A stretch of DNA of 64,000 bases from Bacillus benzoevorans (GTDB taxonomy: Bacteria; Bacillota; Bacilli; Bacillales; Cytobacillaceae): positions 248,001 through 312,000 of the forward strand of contig NZ_JACHGK010000003.1 of assembly GCF_014207535.1 (NCBI RefSeq), given 5' to 3'. Under the pieces are notes generated by a model. That model did not search any database and had not been told where the DNA came from. It saw only the letters and a list, made by a program, of their open reading frames with translations. Positions 51,436 through 60,221 of the stretch are shown here, piece after piece. How positions within the stretch are numbered: the stretch's first letter is position 1; the number at the start of each line of letters is the position of its first letter. The position numbers and the translations under genes were made by a program.

Positions 51436-51834
51436 TTACTTGGTAAGCGAATCCTTTACCTTTGACAGAACGCCGTTTATGAATTTGCTTGATTGATCGT
51501 CGCCATATATTTTGGCGATCTCGATCGCTTCATCGATTACAACATTTGCTGGTACTTCATCCTGACAGTAAATCAATTCATAAACGGAAAGTCTAAGTAA
51601 ATTCCGATCGACATTAGCCAGCCGCTCAATCGTCCAGTTTTCCAAATGTTTTTTGATGTTGGCATCAATATCTTCCATATGCTGGGCTGTACCCGTAACA
51701 AGGCGTTCTAAATACGAATCAGATTTCTGTCCCTCCAGTACATGTTCCAGAGCAGCATTCGCCTCCGCTTCGCTCACATCTATTTGAAAAATTGCCTGCA
51801 GAGCCTTTTCTCTCGCTGTTCTTCTTTTCATCAT
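51436..51834 (-). CDS. nusB: Transcription antitermination factor NusB
   Basis: A 132-residue all-helical protein. RRTAREKALQAIFQIDVSEA opens the fold, NVDRNLLRLSVYELIYCQD and PANVVIDEAIEIAKIYGDD are the RNA/S10-facing segments, and SSKFINGVLSKV ends it. NusB with S10 binds boxA in rRNA leaders and prevents early termination. Two adjacent ATG codons follow AAAGGGGTTAACGAT; the second gives the B. subtilis-like start MKRRTARE. First gene of the nusB-xseA-xseB-ispA unit. Confidence 0.94.
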   Translation of the reverse strand: MMKRRTAREKALQAIFQIDVSEAEANAALEHVLEGQKSDSYLERLVTGTAQHMEDIDANIKKHLENWTIERLANVDRNLLRLSVYELIYCQDEVPANVVIDEAIEIAKIYGDDQSSKFINGVLSKVKDSLTK

Positions 51835-51997
51835 ATCGTTAACCCCTTTAATCATAATATAGCAAAAAAACTTTGAATACGATTCATATATAAGTAAAAT
51901 CTACTTCATTGTCCGTTTTCACATAACACGATAATAGCATATCTGCATTAATTTCGCACTTCCATATCAAATATTCTAAAGCAGCTGCAGATCATAA

Positions 51998-52020
51998 AGA
52001 AAACCCGCCGATTGGCGAGT
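51998..52020 (-). terminator. Second terminator downstream of yqhY
   Basis: On the minus strand ACTCGCC-AATC-GGCGGGT is a 7-bp stem with a tetraloop followed by TTTCTTT. Confidence 0.65.
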
Positions 52021-52123
52021 CCAAAGGGTGAAGACAGAGGTGTGGTTGCCCTTATACTTTTTTCCTAACAATTGCGACTGCTTCGAGATCCTTCTTCCCG
52101 CAATTTTATACTTACTAAAAGTG

Positions 52124-52160
52124 CAAAAATAAGGCTGACCTGGAATGGCAGCCTTATTTT
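52124..52160 (-). terminator. Terminator of the accB-accC-yqhY operon
   Basis: AAAATAAGGCTG and CAGCCTTATTTT form a 12-bp stem with an 11-nt loop; T's follow on the minus strand. Confidence 0.9.
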
Positions 52161-52230
52161 CCATATTCAGCTTTGGCCTCCGTAACTTTCCTCCCATTAA
52201 AAGGAGCGTAAAAGCCAATTTGAATTTTGT

Positions 52231-52638
52231 CTAAAGTTCTTCCTGATATTCAGGTTCCGGATTATGATTCTCAAATTGAATCCCAACAACATGAATATTG
52301 ATTTCTTCAGTTTCCAGAGCAGTCATATTGATAAGTGCCTGACGGATGTTGTCCTGAATGCCTTGGGCAACAGTTGGGATGGAAACCCCAAACTTCATGA
52401 CACAATAGACATCGACGCGAATTCCTTCCTCAAGAAGTTCCACCTTTACGCCTTTGCCGTGAATTTTCTTCCCGAAGCGTTCCACGACACCAGAGGCAAA
52501 ATTCCCCCTCATCGACGCAACACCCTCAACCTCAGATGCAGCAATACCTGCAATAATTTCAATCACTTCAGGGGCAATTTCCACTTTTCCAAGACTGTTT
52601 CCACCTGGATTCATTTCCAAAATGTTATTGACACTCAT
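52231..52638 (-). CDS. yqhY: Asp23/Gls24 family protein YqhY
   Basis: A 135-residue Asp23-fold protein: GKVEIAPEVIEIIAGIAASE (about 15-34), EGVASMRGNFASG, then the basic-acidic strand pair GKGVKVELLEEGIRVDVYCV and the end INIHVVGIQFEN. YqhY is co-transcribed with accB-accC in Bacillus and affects acetyl-CoA carboxylase activity or its control; its loss selects acc mutations. ATG follows GGAGGTCCTTTTG; a TTG lies one codon earlier. Eighteen nt after accC. Confidence 0.93.
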   Translation of the reverse strand: MSVNNILEMNPGGNSLGKVEIAPEVIEIIAGIAASEVEGVASMRGNFASGVVERFGKKIHGKGVKVELLEEGIRVDVYCVMKFGVSIPTVAQGIQDNIRQALINMTALETEEINIHVVGIQFENHNPEPEYQEEL

Positions 52639-52656
52639 CAAAAGGACCTCCTCTTA

Positions 52657-54012
52657 TTATTCGGATTTCATCACATCATTTAATTCCAGGAATTTTGTAT
52701 TAAACTCACCTGAAACAAATTGTTCGTTGTTCAGCAATTTCAAATGGAACGGAATTGTCGTGTGAATTCCTTCAATAACAAATTCACCCAAGGCCCGTTT
52801 CATTCGTGCAATCGCTTCATCACGAGTTTTTCCATATGTAATGACTTTAGCAATCATCGAATCATAATATGGAGAGATCGTATATCCTGGATATGCCGCT
52901 GAATCAATACGAACCCCTAATCCACCCGGTACTAAATACATTTTGATTTTCCCCGGGGAAGGCATGAATTTCTTTTCAGGATTTTCTGCATTAATCCGGC
53001 ATTCAATCGCCCATCCATTAAGAGTAACATCTTCCTGAGTCAGAGTAAGCTTTTCACCGGAGGCCACAAGGATTTGCTCTTTGATAAGATCAGTCCCTGT
53101 CACCAACTCTGTCACCGGGTGTTCTACCTGGATACGGGTATTCATCTCCATAAAATAAAACTTACGGCTGCGGTAGTCATAAATGAATTCTATCGTACCT
53201 GCACCTGTATAATCAACTGCTTTAGCTGCTTTTACTGCAGCATTTCCCATTTCAGCGCGAAGTTCACTGTCAATCACCGGCGATGGTGATTCTTCTAATA
53301 ATTTTTGCAGACGTCTCTGGATGGAACAGTCCCGTTCACCGAGATGTATAACGTTGCCAAAGTTGTCAGCCATAATTTGAATTTCAACATGGCGGAAATC
53401 CTCGATATATTTTTCAATATACACACCCGGATTGCCAAAAGCGGTTGCCGCTTCCTGCTGCGTAATGTTGATGCCCTTAATTAATTCTTCTTCAGTACGT
53501 GCCACGCGGATTCCTTTACCGCCGCCGCCTGCTGTTGCTTTTATAATAACCGGATATTCTATTTTTTGGGCTAATTCGATCGCTTCATCAATGCTGTTGA
53601 TGATACCTTGAGAGCCCGGCACAATTGGAACACCAGCTTCTCTCATCGTTTCACGAGCAATGTCTTTAATTCCCATTTTTGTAATTGCTTCAGGTGTTGG
53701 TCCGACAAAAGTGATATTACAATCACGGCAAAGCTCAGCAAACCCTGCATTTTCAGCCAAAAATCCATAGCCCGGGTGAAGTGCATCACATCCTGTAAGC
53801 TTCGCCACACTTATAATATTCGTTGTATTTAAATAACTGTCCTTGGAGGCCGTAGGTCCGATACAATATGCCTCATCGGCAAGTTGCACATGAAGGGCTT
53901 CCTGATCGGCCTCAGAATATACCGCCACGGTTTCAACTCCAAGTTCGCGGCAGGCACGGATAATCCTGACGGCGATTTCCCCTCTGTTTGCTATTAATAG
54001 TTTTTTGATCAT
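52657..54012 (-). CDS. accC: Acetyl-CoA carboxylase, biotin carboxylase subunit
   Basis: A 451-residue ATP-grasp enzyme. N-terminal LLIANRGEIAVRIIRACREL, the ATP-binding Gly loop IIKATAGGGGKGIRVARTEE (about 157-176), metal/bicarbonate region EMNTRIQVEHPVTE (about 287-300), and the C-terminal GWAIECRINAENPEKKFMPS. It carboxylates biotin on AccB with ATP and bicarbonate, the first half-reaction of fatty-acid synthesis. AAGGAGTGCAATATAC precedes the ATG. Follows accB directly. Confidence 0.97.
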   Translation of the reverse strand: MIKKLLIANRGEIAVRIIRACRELGVETVAVYSEADQEALHVQLADEAYCIGPTASKDSYLNTTNIISVAKLTGCDALHPGYGFLAENAGFAELCRDCNITFVGPTPEAITKMGIKDIARETMREAGVPIVPGSQGIINSIDEAIELAQKIEYPVIIKATAGGGGKGIRVARTEEELIKGINITQQEAATAFGNPGVYIEKYIEDFRHVEIQIMADNFGNVIHLGERDCSIQRRLQKLLEESPSPVIDSELRAEMGNAAVKAAKAVDYTGAGTIEFIYDYRSRKFYFMEMNTRIQVEHPVTELVTGTDLIKEQILVASGEKLTLTQEDVTLNGWAIECRINAENPEKKFMPSPGKIKMYLVPGGLGVRIDSAAYPGYTISPYYDSMIAKVITYGKTRDEAIARMKRALGEFVIEGIHTTIPFHLKLLNNEQFVSGEFNTKFLELNDVMKSE

Positions 54013-54026
54013 GTATATTGCACTCC

Positions 54027-54545
54027 TTACTCAGGTTTCACTAAGAATAAAGGCTGTCCATATTCAACAAGCTGTCCATCTTTTACGAGGATTTCAACGA
54101 TTTCTCCGTCTACTTCAGCTTCAATTTCATTAAACAGCTTCATCGCTTCAACGATGCAGACAATTGAAGCTTCAGATACTTTTGCTCCAACGCGTACATA
54201 TGGATCTTGATCAGGACCTGGAGATTGATAGAACGTACCTACCATTGGCGAAGTAATTTTTTGTAGATTTGCCGTATCTACTGCTGACTCTGGCTCACTT
54301 ACCGTTTCGACAGCTACAGCTTTCGCTTCTGCCTGAACCGCCTGCACTGGTGTTTGAACCGCTTCAACCGCTGCAGTTTGAACTGGCTGCTGTACAGCCT
54401 GCAAAGCGGCAGGTACAGCGACAACTTCTCCAGCGCTATTTTTTTTCATTTTGAGTTTAGCCCCATCGGCTTCATACACGAACTCGTCAATATTTGACTG
54501 CCCGATTAATTTGATTAATTCTCTGATTTCTTGCACCTTAAACAT
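54027..54545 (-). CDS. accB: Biotin carboxyl carrier protein
   Basis: A 172-residue protein. The N-terminal 45 residues (FKVQEIRELIKLIGQSNIDE) bind the carboxylase, an Ala/Val/Gln/Glu-rich flexible linker (about 45-95) follows, and the C-terminal biotinyl domain holds VEAMKLFNEIEAEVDG with Lys136 as the biotin site and the usual SPMVGTFYQSPGPDQDPYV thumb. It shuttles carboxybiotin between AccC and AccDA. ATG lies 10 nt after GGGGGG; the open frame upstream covers that site. Confidence 0.96.
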   Translation of the reverse strand: MFKVQEIRELIKLIGQSNIDEFVYEADGAKLKMKKNSAGEVVAVPAALQAVQQPVQTAAVEAVQTPVQAVQAEAKAVAVETVSEPESAVDTANLQKITSPMVGTFYQSPGPDQDPYVRVGAKVSEASIVCIVEAMKLFNEIEAEVDGEIVEILVKDGQLVEYGQPLFLVKPE

Positions 54546-54850
54546 GTTAAAAGAACCCCCCTGGTTTTTCATTATAACAACTTGTTAGTATTATCATACG
54601 ATAAGACATTTGACAAGTTCAATAACGGTTTATATTCATTTTTTGGTGCACCCCAAAATGTTTACCCTTACATTTTAACATTTTAAAATGTTTTGTAAAT
54701 TGCTAATGTAATATTTTATCGCTATTTTTCGACAAAAAAATAAAGGAAAAGTATGTAACTTTTCCTTTATTTCAAACTTTTATTTATAATTATCCATATA
54801 TTTTACTAAACTTTTCCTATTTTCGACACAAATCCAGCTATCGTTACCTA
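54546..54850. other. Gap between the spoIIIA and accB operons
   Basis: About 305 nt without a gene. It holds the terminator of the spoIIIA operon near its left side and very A/T-rich DNA next to accB, where the accB promoter is expected. No FapR-type operator was recognised. Confidence 0.5.
54736..54772 (-). terminator. Terminator of the spoIIIA operon
   Basis: AAATAAAGGAAAAG and CTTTTCCTTTATTT form a 14-bp stem with a loop of about 7 nt, flanked by A and T runs. Confidence 0.88.
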
Positions 54851-55456
54851 TCACTTCGTGTTTTGAAATTCTACAACGGCATGAAGCGGTCCCAGCTCGC
54901 TTCTCACGGTTTGAATGATTTTATTAGCTTCAGAACGGGATTGCTTTTCTGCTTTGACCGTGATGCTGACTTGATTTCCTTCAGCACGGACCAGTACGTC
55001 CTCATAATCCATCGCTTTAATTAACGTTTCCAATAAATACTCTTTTTGTGCGATATCATTTAACTCATCCATCTTTTCCTTTGCCTTACTTCTTTCTTCA
55101 GCGGAAAGCTCAGTAGAAGCAATGGTTTTTGTTAATTCTTCTTTCATTTTACTTCTTTCATCCATCAGCTGCATCCTTAATGTTTCGAAAACTTCGTCAC
55201 CTGCTGCATTCGAAATAATAGCCATATCTTTTTCATTCGCAGCTGCTGGTGCTTGACTATCTTGGCTGATGTCTTCATCTATTTCTTTATTCGTGCCTTT
55301 TTCATCAGCATTTTTTTCCGTTTTCTCTTCCTTTTGTTCGCCAACAGCCGCCATATCAGTTGGCTGCTGCTCCGGAGAAGTAATATAATAAACAGACAGG
55401 ACTACAACTAAACTCAACATCGTTAATAACCAAACAGTTTGTTTTTTTAACAGCAT
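54851..55456 (-). CDS. spoIIIAH: Stage III sporulation protein AH
   Basis: A 201-residue mother-cell protein with one N-terminal membrane helix (TVWLLTMLSLVVVLSVYYIT), an acidic Lys/Glu-rich spacer and a C-terminal ring-building motif domain of the YscJ/FliF type (about 95-201; ISITVKAEKQSRSEANKIIQ). It docks with SpoIIQ across the intermembrane space to form the feeding channel between mother cell and forespore. Last gene of the operon, following spoIIIAG with no gap. Confidence 0.94.
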   Translation of the reverse strand: MLLKKQTVWLLTMLSLVVVLSVYYITSPEQQPTDMAAVGEQKEEKTEKNADEKGTNKEIDEDISQDSQAPAAANEKDMAIISNAAGDEVFETLRMQLMDERSKMKEELTKTIASTELSAEERSKAKEKMDELNDIAQKEYLLETLIKAMDYEDVLVRAEGNQVSITVKAEKQSRSEANKIIQTVRSELGPLHAVVEFQNTK

Positions 55457-56125
55457 CTATGAATCCCCCTTCGTTTTTTTCGGTAAGACAGATACCCGGT
55501 GACTAGGAACATCCAGCACCCTCGTCACAGCCTCGATAATCCATTTCTTCACCTGAATGTTATCCGCACCGTTTGCGACAACAAGCACGCCGCGTATAGC
55601 TGGTTTCTTCGTTTCAATTACGATCGGTACTTCTTTTTCCCCATCCTGGATGATCACGAGCTGATCATCGGTGGAATGATCCTCAACGTTTCTTTTCCCG
55701 CCTTCACGGTCGGTCTCTTCGGTCACTTGATTCTGCGATTTTGCATTTTTTTCGAGAATCCGCTTTTCCGTTGCATCAACGTTGACCACTACGGTGACAT
55801 CACTGACTCCAACAATCGTGTCCAGCGCCTCTTTTAATTGATTTTCGTATGCTTGTTCATAGGATTCAATTTCGCTATTCCCTGATGATTTTTTGTTGGC
55901 AAAAACTTCAGACGCTCTTTCTTCCCTCTCGTCCTGTTGGTTAAAAACAGGTACATCCTCTTTTGCTGATCCGTTAGGTCTTACTACATTACTTAACAGC
56001 ATAATACCGGCACCAAACAATAATAATAAAATTAAATAAGGATACTTCCCTTTTTTCTTCTCTACGCGCTCAACTTTCGCGTCTTGTTTTTTCAGCCATG
56101 AAAATGGTCCTTTATCCTCTTTCAT
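55457..56125 (-). CDS. spoIIIAG: Stage III sporulation protein AG
   Basis: A 222-residue protein with a membrane helix at about 30-48 (YLILLLLFGAGIMLLSNV), then a ring-forming domain (QLKEALDTIVGVSDVTVVVN, and a final RGVLVVANGADNIQVKKWI). Homologues form a 30-fold ring in the SpoIIIA-SpoIIQ channel. The start ATG follows GGGGGGACTAGGGGGCG, 7 nt after the spoIIIAF stop; the open frame 7 codons upstream overlaps spoIIIAF. Confidence 0.93.
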   Translation of the reverse strand: MKEDKGPFSWLKKQDAKVERVEKKKGKYPYLILLLLFGAGIMLLSNVVRPNGSAKEDVPVFNQQDEREERASEVFANKKSSGNSEIESYEQAYENQLKEALDTIVGVSDVTVVVNVDATEKRILEKNAKSQNQVTEETDREGGKRNVEDHSTDDQLVIIQDGEKEVPIVIETKKPAIRGVLVVANGADNIQVKKWIIEAVTRVLDVPSHRVSVLPKKTKGDS

Positions 56126-56132
56126 TCGCCCC

Positions 56133-56747
56133 CTAGTCCCCCCCATCTATATGAACTTCAATCGTATTTTCATCCATATTCCATTGCTTTGACAGCAAAG
56201 AAACGATTTTCTCTTTTTGTGATGTTTCCTTTTCTTTTAAAAGGGGCTCATTCGCGTTAATTTCTATCGTTTTTACTGCTTCTACTGCTTTTCTCTCTTC
56301 CGTCTGTTCAGTTAATTGGATAACCACCTTTTGTAAATTTCCTGGAAAGGGACGCTCATCATTCTCATCCATTAAGAATTTCAGATCCGTAATCACGAAA
56401 CCGTATCGGCTCATCAACTCCTTTTCTGCCTTCTCTTTTAATTGGACAGTCATTTGTTTAAAAATATATGCGTCCTGAGAGGCTTGTATTTCATTTTTCT
56501 GTAAATCCATTAAATTTTTTATCGCATTCTCTTGTCCCTCTCCGATGGCCGGAACGGATAATAAAGCTTCATCCAGATCATACGTAAACAGTTTGAATAC
56601 AGGAGTCAGAATAATCGAGATAAGCAGCAAACCGACTACCATTTTCGTGTATTTTTGGAACTTAGAGTTTGGGAGGATCATATCGAGCACCGTAGCAAAG
56701 AGGACAAAAAGAATGATATTTGTCACCCATTCTTTAATCAGTTCCAT
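56133..56747 (-). CDS. spoIIIAF: Stage III sporulation protein AF
   Basis: A 204-residue protein with two N-terminal membrane helices (WVTNIILFVLFATVLDMILP and MVVGLLLISIILTPVF) and a soluble domain (about 85-204) of ring-building type. It is part of the mother-cell side of the feeding channel. ATG follows GGGGACAAGTCCT, 14 nt after spoIIIAE. Confidence 0.93.
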   Translation of the reverse strand: MELIKEWVTNIILFVLFATVLDMILPNSKFQKYTKMVVGLLLISIILTPVFKLFTYDLDEALLSVPAIGEGQENAIKNLMDLQKNEIQASQDAYIFKQMTVQLKEKAEKELMSRYGFVITDLKFLMDENDERPFPGNLQKVVIQLTEQTEERKAVEAVKTIEINANEPLLKEKETSQKEKIVSLLSKQWNMDENTIEVHIDGGD

Positions 56748-56761
56748 AGGACTTGTCCCCC

Positions 56762-57961
56762 CTAACGCACCATTATGGTTAAGTTCCCTGCAGCAATGAT
56801 GACCGTAATACTAAGGAAAAACATGAGCGAAACAATCGCCAGTGCCGAAAAAACGTAGAGAATGCTTTTCCCGATAATATCAAGGCATTTAATAATCGGT
56901 CCGCCCCCTAGCGGCTGCAGAATCGCTGCTGTAAATTGATAGATGAGAGAAATAATCAGCAGCTTCACAGCTGGAAAGGCGACGATCAAGAGCAGAATGG
57001 CGACTCCGATAATGCCGACTGAATTTTTCAGCAGAAGTGATGCACTCAACACCGTATCGGTTGCATCGGTAAACATCCGCCCAATAACGGGAATAAAGTT
57101 CCCGGTAATAAATTTCGCCGTCTTAATGGCAATCCCGTCTGACACAGCTGCCGACGCCCCTTGTACGGAAATCACTCCGAGAAAAATTGTAAAAAACATA
57201 CCAAGCAGGGCAATGCTGCCATTTCGGAGTAAATTGGCCAGTTGGGTCACTTTATACTGCTCACTAAGAACGCTGACAATGCTTAAAATCGCCGAGAGAA
57301 AAAGAAGCGGAAGCACGATATATTGAATGAAATGACCGCTGATATTGATCAAAAATAAGATAACCGGATGGAAAAAGGCCGCCGATATCAGACCGCCGGA
57401 TGCCGCAATCAATGCGAGCAAGAGCGGAATTAAGGCCATGATAAAGCTTGTCATCGTGCTGATTGCATCCATCGCATAGGAAATCGCCACATGAAAGCTG
57501 TTTAAGGCAATGATAATGAGTACCATGAAGACAACAGCATAGGCCGATTTACTGATCGTGCCGCTTTCAAAAGCATTTTGCAGCGATTGCAAAAACATGC
57601 TGAGAACGGTTAACATGATAAGAGAGCCTAAAAGCTTGCCATTCGCAATCAGTTCTTGGAAGGCAAATTTGACAATTCCCATCAGCCATTCCTTAATCGA
57701 GAGCTCTTTTTCCCCGCTGATAAAGTCATAGAGACTGCCTTTTTGACTTTCCGGCAGTAATCCTCCATATTCATCAATAATGTTCTCCCAGAAGCCTTTT
57801 AGCTCATCGAGATTCAGGCTTTGCATCTGTGTGTCCACCATTTCTTGGAGCACCGATGTATCTGTCGTTTTCACGTTGTCTGTTTCTGCGGCAGCCCCCG
57901 GTACAAAGAGCAGGAATCCTGTAATTATGAATAAAACTAAGAACGACAGCCGCTGCTTCAA
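56762..57961 (-). CDS. spoIIIAE: Stage III sporulation protein AE
   Basis: A 399-residue polytopic membrane protein with a cleavable-looking signal (RLSFLVLFIITGFLLFVPGA) and about eight further helices. It is the large channel-type subunit of the spoIIIA system, distantly like type III secretion export proteins. QGASAAVSDGIAIKTAKFIT and PLGGGPIIKCLDIIGKSI are recognisable conserved loops. Start codon TTG after GTGAAAGGAAA. Twelve nt after spoIIIAD. Confidence 0.93.
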   Translation of the reverse strand: MKQRLSFLVLFIITGFLLFVPGAAAETDNVKTTDTSVLQEMVDTQMQSLNLDELKGFWENIIDEYGGLLPESQKGSLYDFISGEKELSIKEWLMGIVKFAFQELIANGKLLGSLIMLTVLSMFLQSLQNAFESGTISKSAYAVVFMVLIIIALNSFHVAISYAMDAISTMTSFIMALIPLLLALIAASGGLISAAFFHPVILFLINISGHFIQYIVLPLLFLSAILSIVSVLSEQYKVTQLANLLRNGSIALLGMFFTIFLGVISVQGASAAVSDGIAIKTAKFITGNFIPVIGRMFTDATDTVLSASLLLKNSVGIIGVAILLLIVAFPAVKLLIISLIYQFTAAILQPLGGGPIIKCLDIIGKSILYVFSALAIVSLMFFLSITVIIAAGNLTIMVR

Positions 57962-57973
57962 TTTCCTTTCACC

Positions 57974-58363
57974 TCAACTCGGGATTAGCCTGATGATTGT
58001 TTCAATTAATACCGTTAAAATCGGGATAGCCATCGCCAGGATTAATATTTTTCCGCCCATTTCAATTTTGGAAGCAATCGACCCTTGGCCAGCATCCTTT
58101 GAAATTTGTGCGGCAAATTCAGCGATATAGGCAATCCCAATAATCTTTAAGATGGTCTCCACATAAATTAAATTAACTTTTGCATTAATCGCCATTTTTT
58201 CAATCATCGAGATAATCGCGTAAATTTGATCGACTAAAAACAGAAAGATAGCACAACCAGTGAATACGATTAATAAAAAAGCAAAATTCGGTTTTTGTTC
58301 TTTTAAAATTAAAGCAAGGAAAGTGGCAATTAAGGCGATTCCAATAATTTGAAAGATCTCAAT
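57974..58363 (-). CDS. spoIIIAD: Stage III sporulation protein AD, ATT start
   Basis: A 129-residue membrane protein of four helices. The reading frame is homologous to SpoIIIAD over its full length only if started at ATT (giving EIFQIIGIALIATFLALIL after the initiator): no ATG, GTG or TTG lies between the upstream stop and residue 53. The ATT is placed correctly, 6 nt after GGGGTGA and 14 nt after spoIIIAC. The first ATG (MIEKMAINAK) would delete two helices. The conserved end is YVETILKIIGIAYIAEFAAQ and SKDAGQGSIASKIEMGGKIL. If ATT is not used, the gene would be crippled. Confidence 0.85.
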   Translation of the reverse strand: MEIFQIIGIALIATFLALILKEQKPNFAFLLIVFTGCAIFLFLVDQIYAIISMIEKMAINAKVNLIYVETILKIIGIAYIAEFAAQISKDAGQGSIASKIEMGGKILILAMAIPILTVLIETIIRLIPS

Positions 58364-58377
58364 CGCAAATCACCCCG

Positions 58378-58584
58378 CTATCCTTGAAATAAAAAGACAG
58401 ATTTAATTTTTTGAAATAGATCATCTACAATCGTTGCAACCATAAATAAGATATAAATAAATCCAAACAGGGTCACCCATTGGGCATATTCCTTTTTACC
58501 GACCTGGTCGAGAATCGTATGTAAAAACGCCACCACAATCCCTACGCCGGCAATTTTAAAAATAATATCAACTTCTAGCCCCAT
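58378..58584 (-). CDS. spoIIIAC: Stage III sporulation protein AC
   Basis: A 68-residue protein of two membrane helices (VDIIFKIAGVGIVVAFLHTI and VTLFGFIYILFMVATIVDDL). It belongs to the membrane base of the spoIIIA channel. Length equals the B. subtilis protein. AGGAGGATTAGAAG precedes the ATG. Confidence 0.95.
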   Translation of the reverse strand: MGLEVDIIFKIAGVGIVVAFLHTILDQVGKKEYAQWVTLFGFIYILFMVATIVDDLFQKIKSVFLFQG

Positions 58585-58598
58585 CTTCTAATCCTCCT

Positions 58599-59114
58599 CT
58601 ACAGCAATAAAATGATCAACAGCATCCCCGCTAAAAACCCCACACTTTTCACCATTTTCTCGTATCTTGCTTGAATATCCCGTGCTTCGTTTTCTTCTCT
58701 CTCCAGATGGGTAGAGGCTAGATGGATTTGCTTTTGCTGGGACAGGCGGTCATGCCGTCCAAGGGTTTCCCCGAATTGTTTCATGATTTCAAGTTCACTA
58801 TTTTTTAATGCAGTCAAGCCCCACACTTCATCGAGAACTTCCTCCCATGCCTCCTTGACCGTTGTCTCCGTTTCTACTAGTTTCTGTGCGAATCTTTCGA
58901 AAAATAAAGCCAATGGGTTCGTAATCTGTGCCGCGATTCTGCGTGATGCCTCATGGAGCGGCGTATGTCCGTACATGATTTCGACTTCTAAAGATTGGAG
59001 TGCTGATCGTAATGCACGCAGCTGGCGAGGTCTTTCACTAAGCTGGCGTGCCGTTTCAAAACCTGCCCACGTTGTCGCCATCATGATCAACACCGCACCT
59101 ATGATTTTCACCAT
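58599..59114 (-). CDS. spoIIIAB: Stage III sporulation protein AB
   Basis: A 171-residue protein with a hydrophobic start (KIIGAVLIMMATTWAGFETA), a helical soluble part similar to type II secretion GspF domains (QLRALRSALQSLEVEIMYGH), and a C-terminal helix SVGFLAGMLLIILLL. It works with the ATPase SpoIIIAA. Its ATG immediately follows the spoIIIAA TAA. Confidence 0.94.
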   Translation of the reverse strand: MVKIIGAVLIMMATTWAGFETARQLSERPRQLRALRSALQSLEVEIMYGHTPLHEASRRIAAQITNPLALFFERFAQKLVETETTVKEAWEEVLDEVWGLTALKNSELEIMKQFGETLGRHDRLSQQKQIHLASTHLEREENEARDIQARYEKMVKSVGFLAGMLLIILLL

Positions 59115-60038
59115 TTATTTCACACTCGCTCTAGTTTTCAATTCCCTGCCGTGACCATCTTCGATTCTGGTTACCGTCCCGGGTCCATCCTGCCTGCTTA
59201 GGATGATAAAACGCTGAAAGATGCGTTCATCGAGGATCCTTCTTAACGAAGGCCGGTTTCGGACTTCCTTCAATGATTCCCCGTGTGTCGTCATCATCAG
59301 TTTAATGCCCGCATTAACGGCCTCTAAAATCGCTTCACTGTCTTCTTTTCTTCCGATTTCATCGACAATGAGCACCTCTGGACTCATCGAACGAATCATC
59401 ATCATCATACCTTCTGCTTTGGGGCAGGCATCCATGACGTCAATCCTCGGACCAAAGGACATTTGCGGAATGCCTGAAACACAGCCGGCGATTTCAGACC
59501 GTTCGTCGATAATCCCTACCTTTGCCGCAGGAAATCGCCCCTTCTTGTCGCCACTGGAAATGATACGGGCAATATCCCGCAGCAGCGTGGTTTTTCCAGT
59601 TTGCGGCGGTCCGATGATCATCGTATGGAACCATCGTTTGTCATAGAGGTCCGTGATAATCGAATCGGCGATGCCGATCTTCTCTCTTGCAATGCGAATA
59701 TTAAAGGAGGACACATCCCTTATCGCCTTTACCTTGCCGTCTTCAAGAATGACCTTCCCCGCAAGCCCGACACGGTGTCCCCCTTCAATCGTAATGTAAC
59801 CCCGCTTCAATTCTTCTTCCAGGGCATAAATCGAAAAATGACCGATTTTATTTAGCAAATGAACCGCATCTTCTGACCCGACGATATACGGAAAATACTT
59901 CACGGTCCCTTTGACGGAAATTTCAAGCGGCCGTGAAATCCGAACACGTATTTCTTCTATTTCGTTTATTTCGACAGGAGGGATTTGACTAATTTGATTA
60001 CTGATGTTTTTAGGCAAAAAAGATAAAACGGTCTGCAC
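59115..60038 (-). CDS. spoIIIAA: Stage III sporulation protein AA (ATPase)
   Basis: A 307-residue secretion-type ATPase of the RecA fold. Walker A is IIGPPQTGKTTLLRDIARII (about 138-157), Walker B is PEVLIVDEIGRKED, and TTHG follows. It energises the mother-cell side of the feeding tube. The start is GTG (MQTVLSFLPKN), 7 nt after AAAGGGAGG, giving the B. subtilis length. First gene of the complete AA-AH operon, behind a sigma-E-type promoter. Confidence 0.96.
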   Translation of the reverse strand: MQTVLSFLPKNISNQISQIPPVEINEIEEIRVRISRPLEISVKGTVKYFPYIVGSEDAVHLLNKIGHFSIYALEEELKRGYITIEGGHRVGLAGKVILEDGKVKAIRDVSSFNIRIAREKIGIADSIITDLYDKRWFHTMIIGPPQTGKTTLLRDIARIISSGDKKGRFPAAKVGIIDERSEIAGCVSGIPQMSFGPRIDVMDACPKAEGMMMMIRSMSPEVLIVDEIGRKEDSEAILEAVNAGIKLMMTTHGESLKEVRNRPSLRRILDERIFQRFIILSRQDGPGTVTRIEDGHGRELKTRASVK

Positions 60039-60073
60039 TATTATTCCTCCCTTTATTCTTGTAGCGCTCATTT

Positions 60074-60104
60074 AAATGTATGGCCTGCTTGACCACATTA
60101 TGAC
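60074..60104 (-). promoter_or_regulatory. Sigma-E-type promoter of the spoIIIA operon
   Basis: On the minus strand GTCATA (-35) and CATACATTT (-10) are spaced by 16 nt, matching the mother-cell sigma-E consensus (ATA, 16-18 nt, CATACANT). It ends 36 nt before the spoIIIAA GTG. Confidence 0.85.
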
Positions 60105-60187
60105 CTTAATCTACCTGTATACAGTTATAAATGATGGCGGGCAGTGCAAAAAAAGGAAGGCAGTATATGTGAGGAAGATTTGAAGAA

Positions 60188-60221
60188 ATAAAAAAAGCAA
60201 CAGCCTGAGCCATTGCTTTCA
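60188..60221 (-). terminator. Terminator of efp
   Basis: AAAGCAA and TTGCTTT with an inner CAGCC/GGCTC-like pairing; on the minus strand T7 follows. It separates efp from the spoIIIA promoter. Confidence 0.75.

Larger units (their letters stand above)
51835..52230. other. Gap between yqhY and nusB
   Basis: About 400 nt without a convincing gene. It holds two minus-strand terminators, entered separately, and A/T-rich DNA close to nusB in which the nusB promoter must lie. The 80-codon minus ORF inside it spans both hairpins, has no good ribosome binding site, and is not accepted. Confidence 0.5.

Noticed and set aside
51976..52218. An 80-codon minus ORF between yqhY and nusB
   Set aside because: It crosses two intrinsic terminator hairpins, lacks a ribosome binding site and has no recognisable family.
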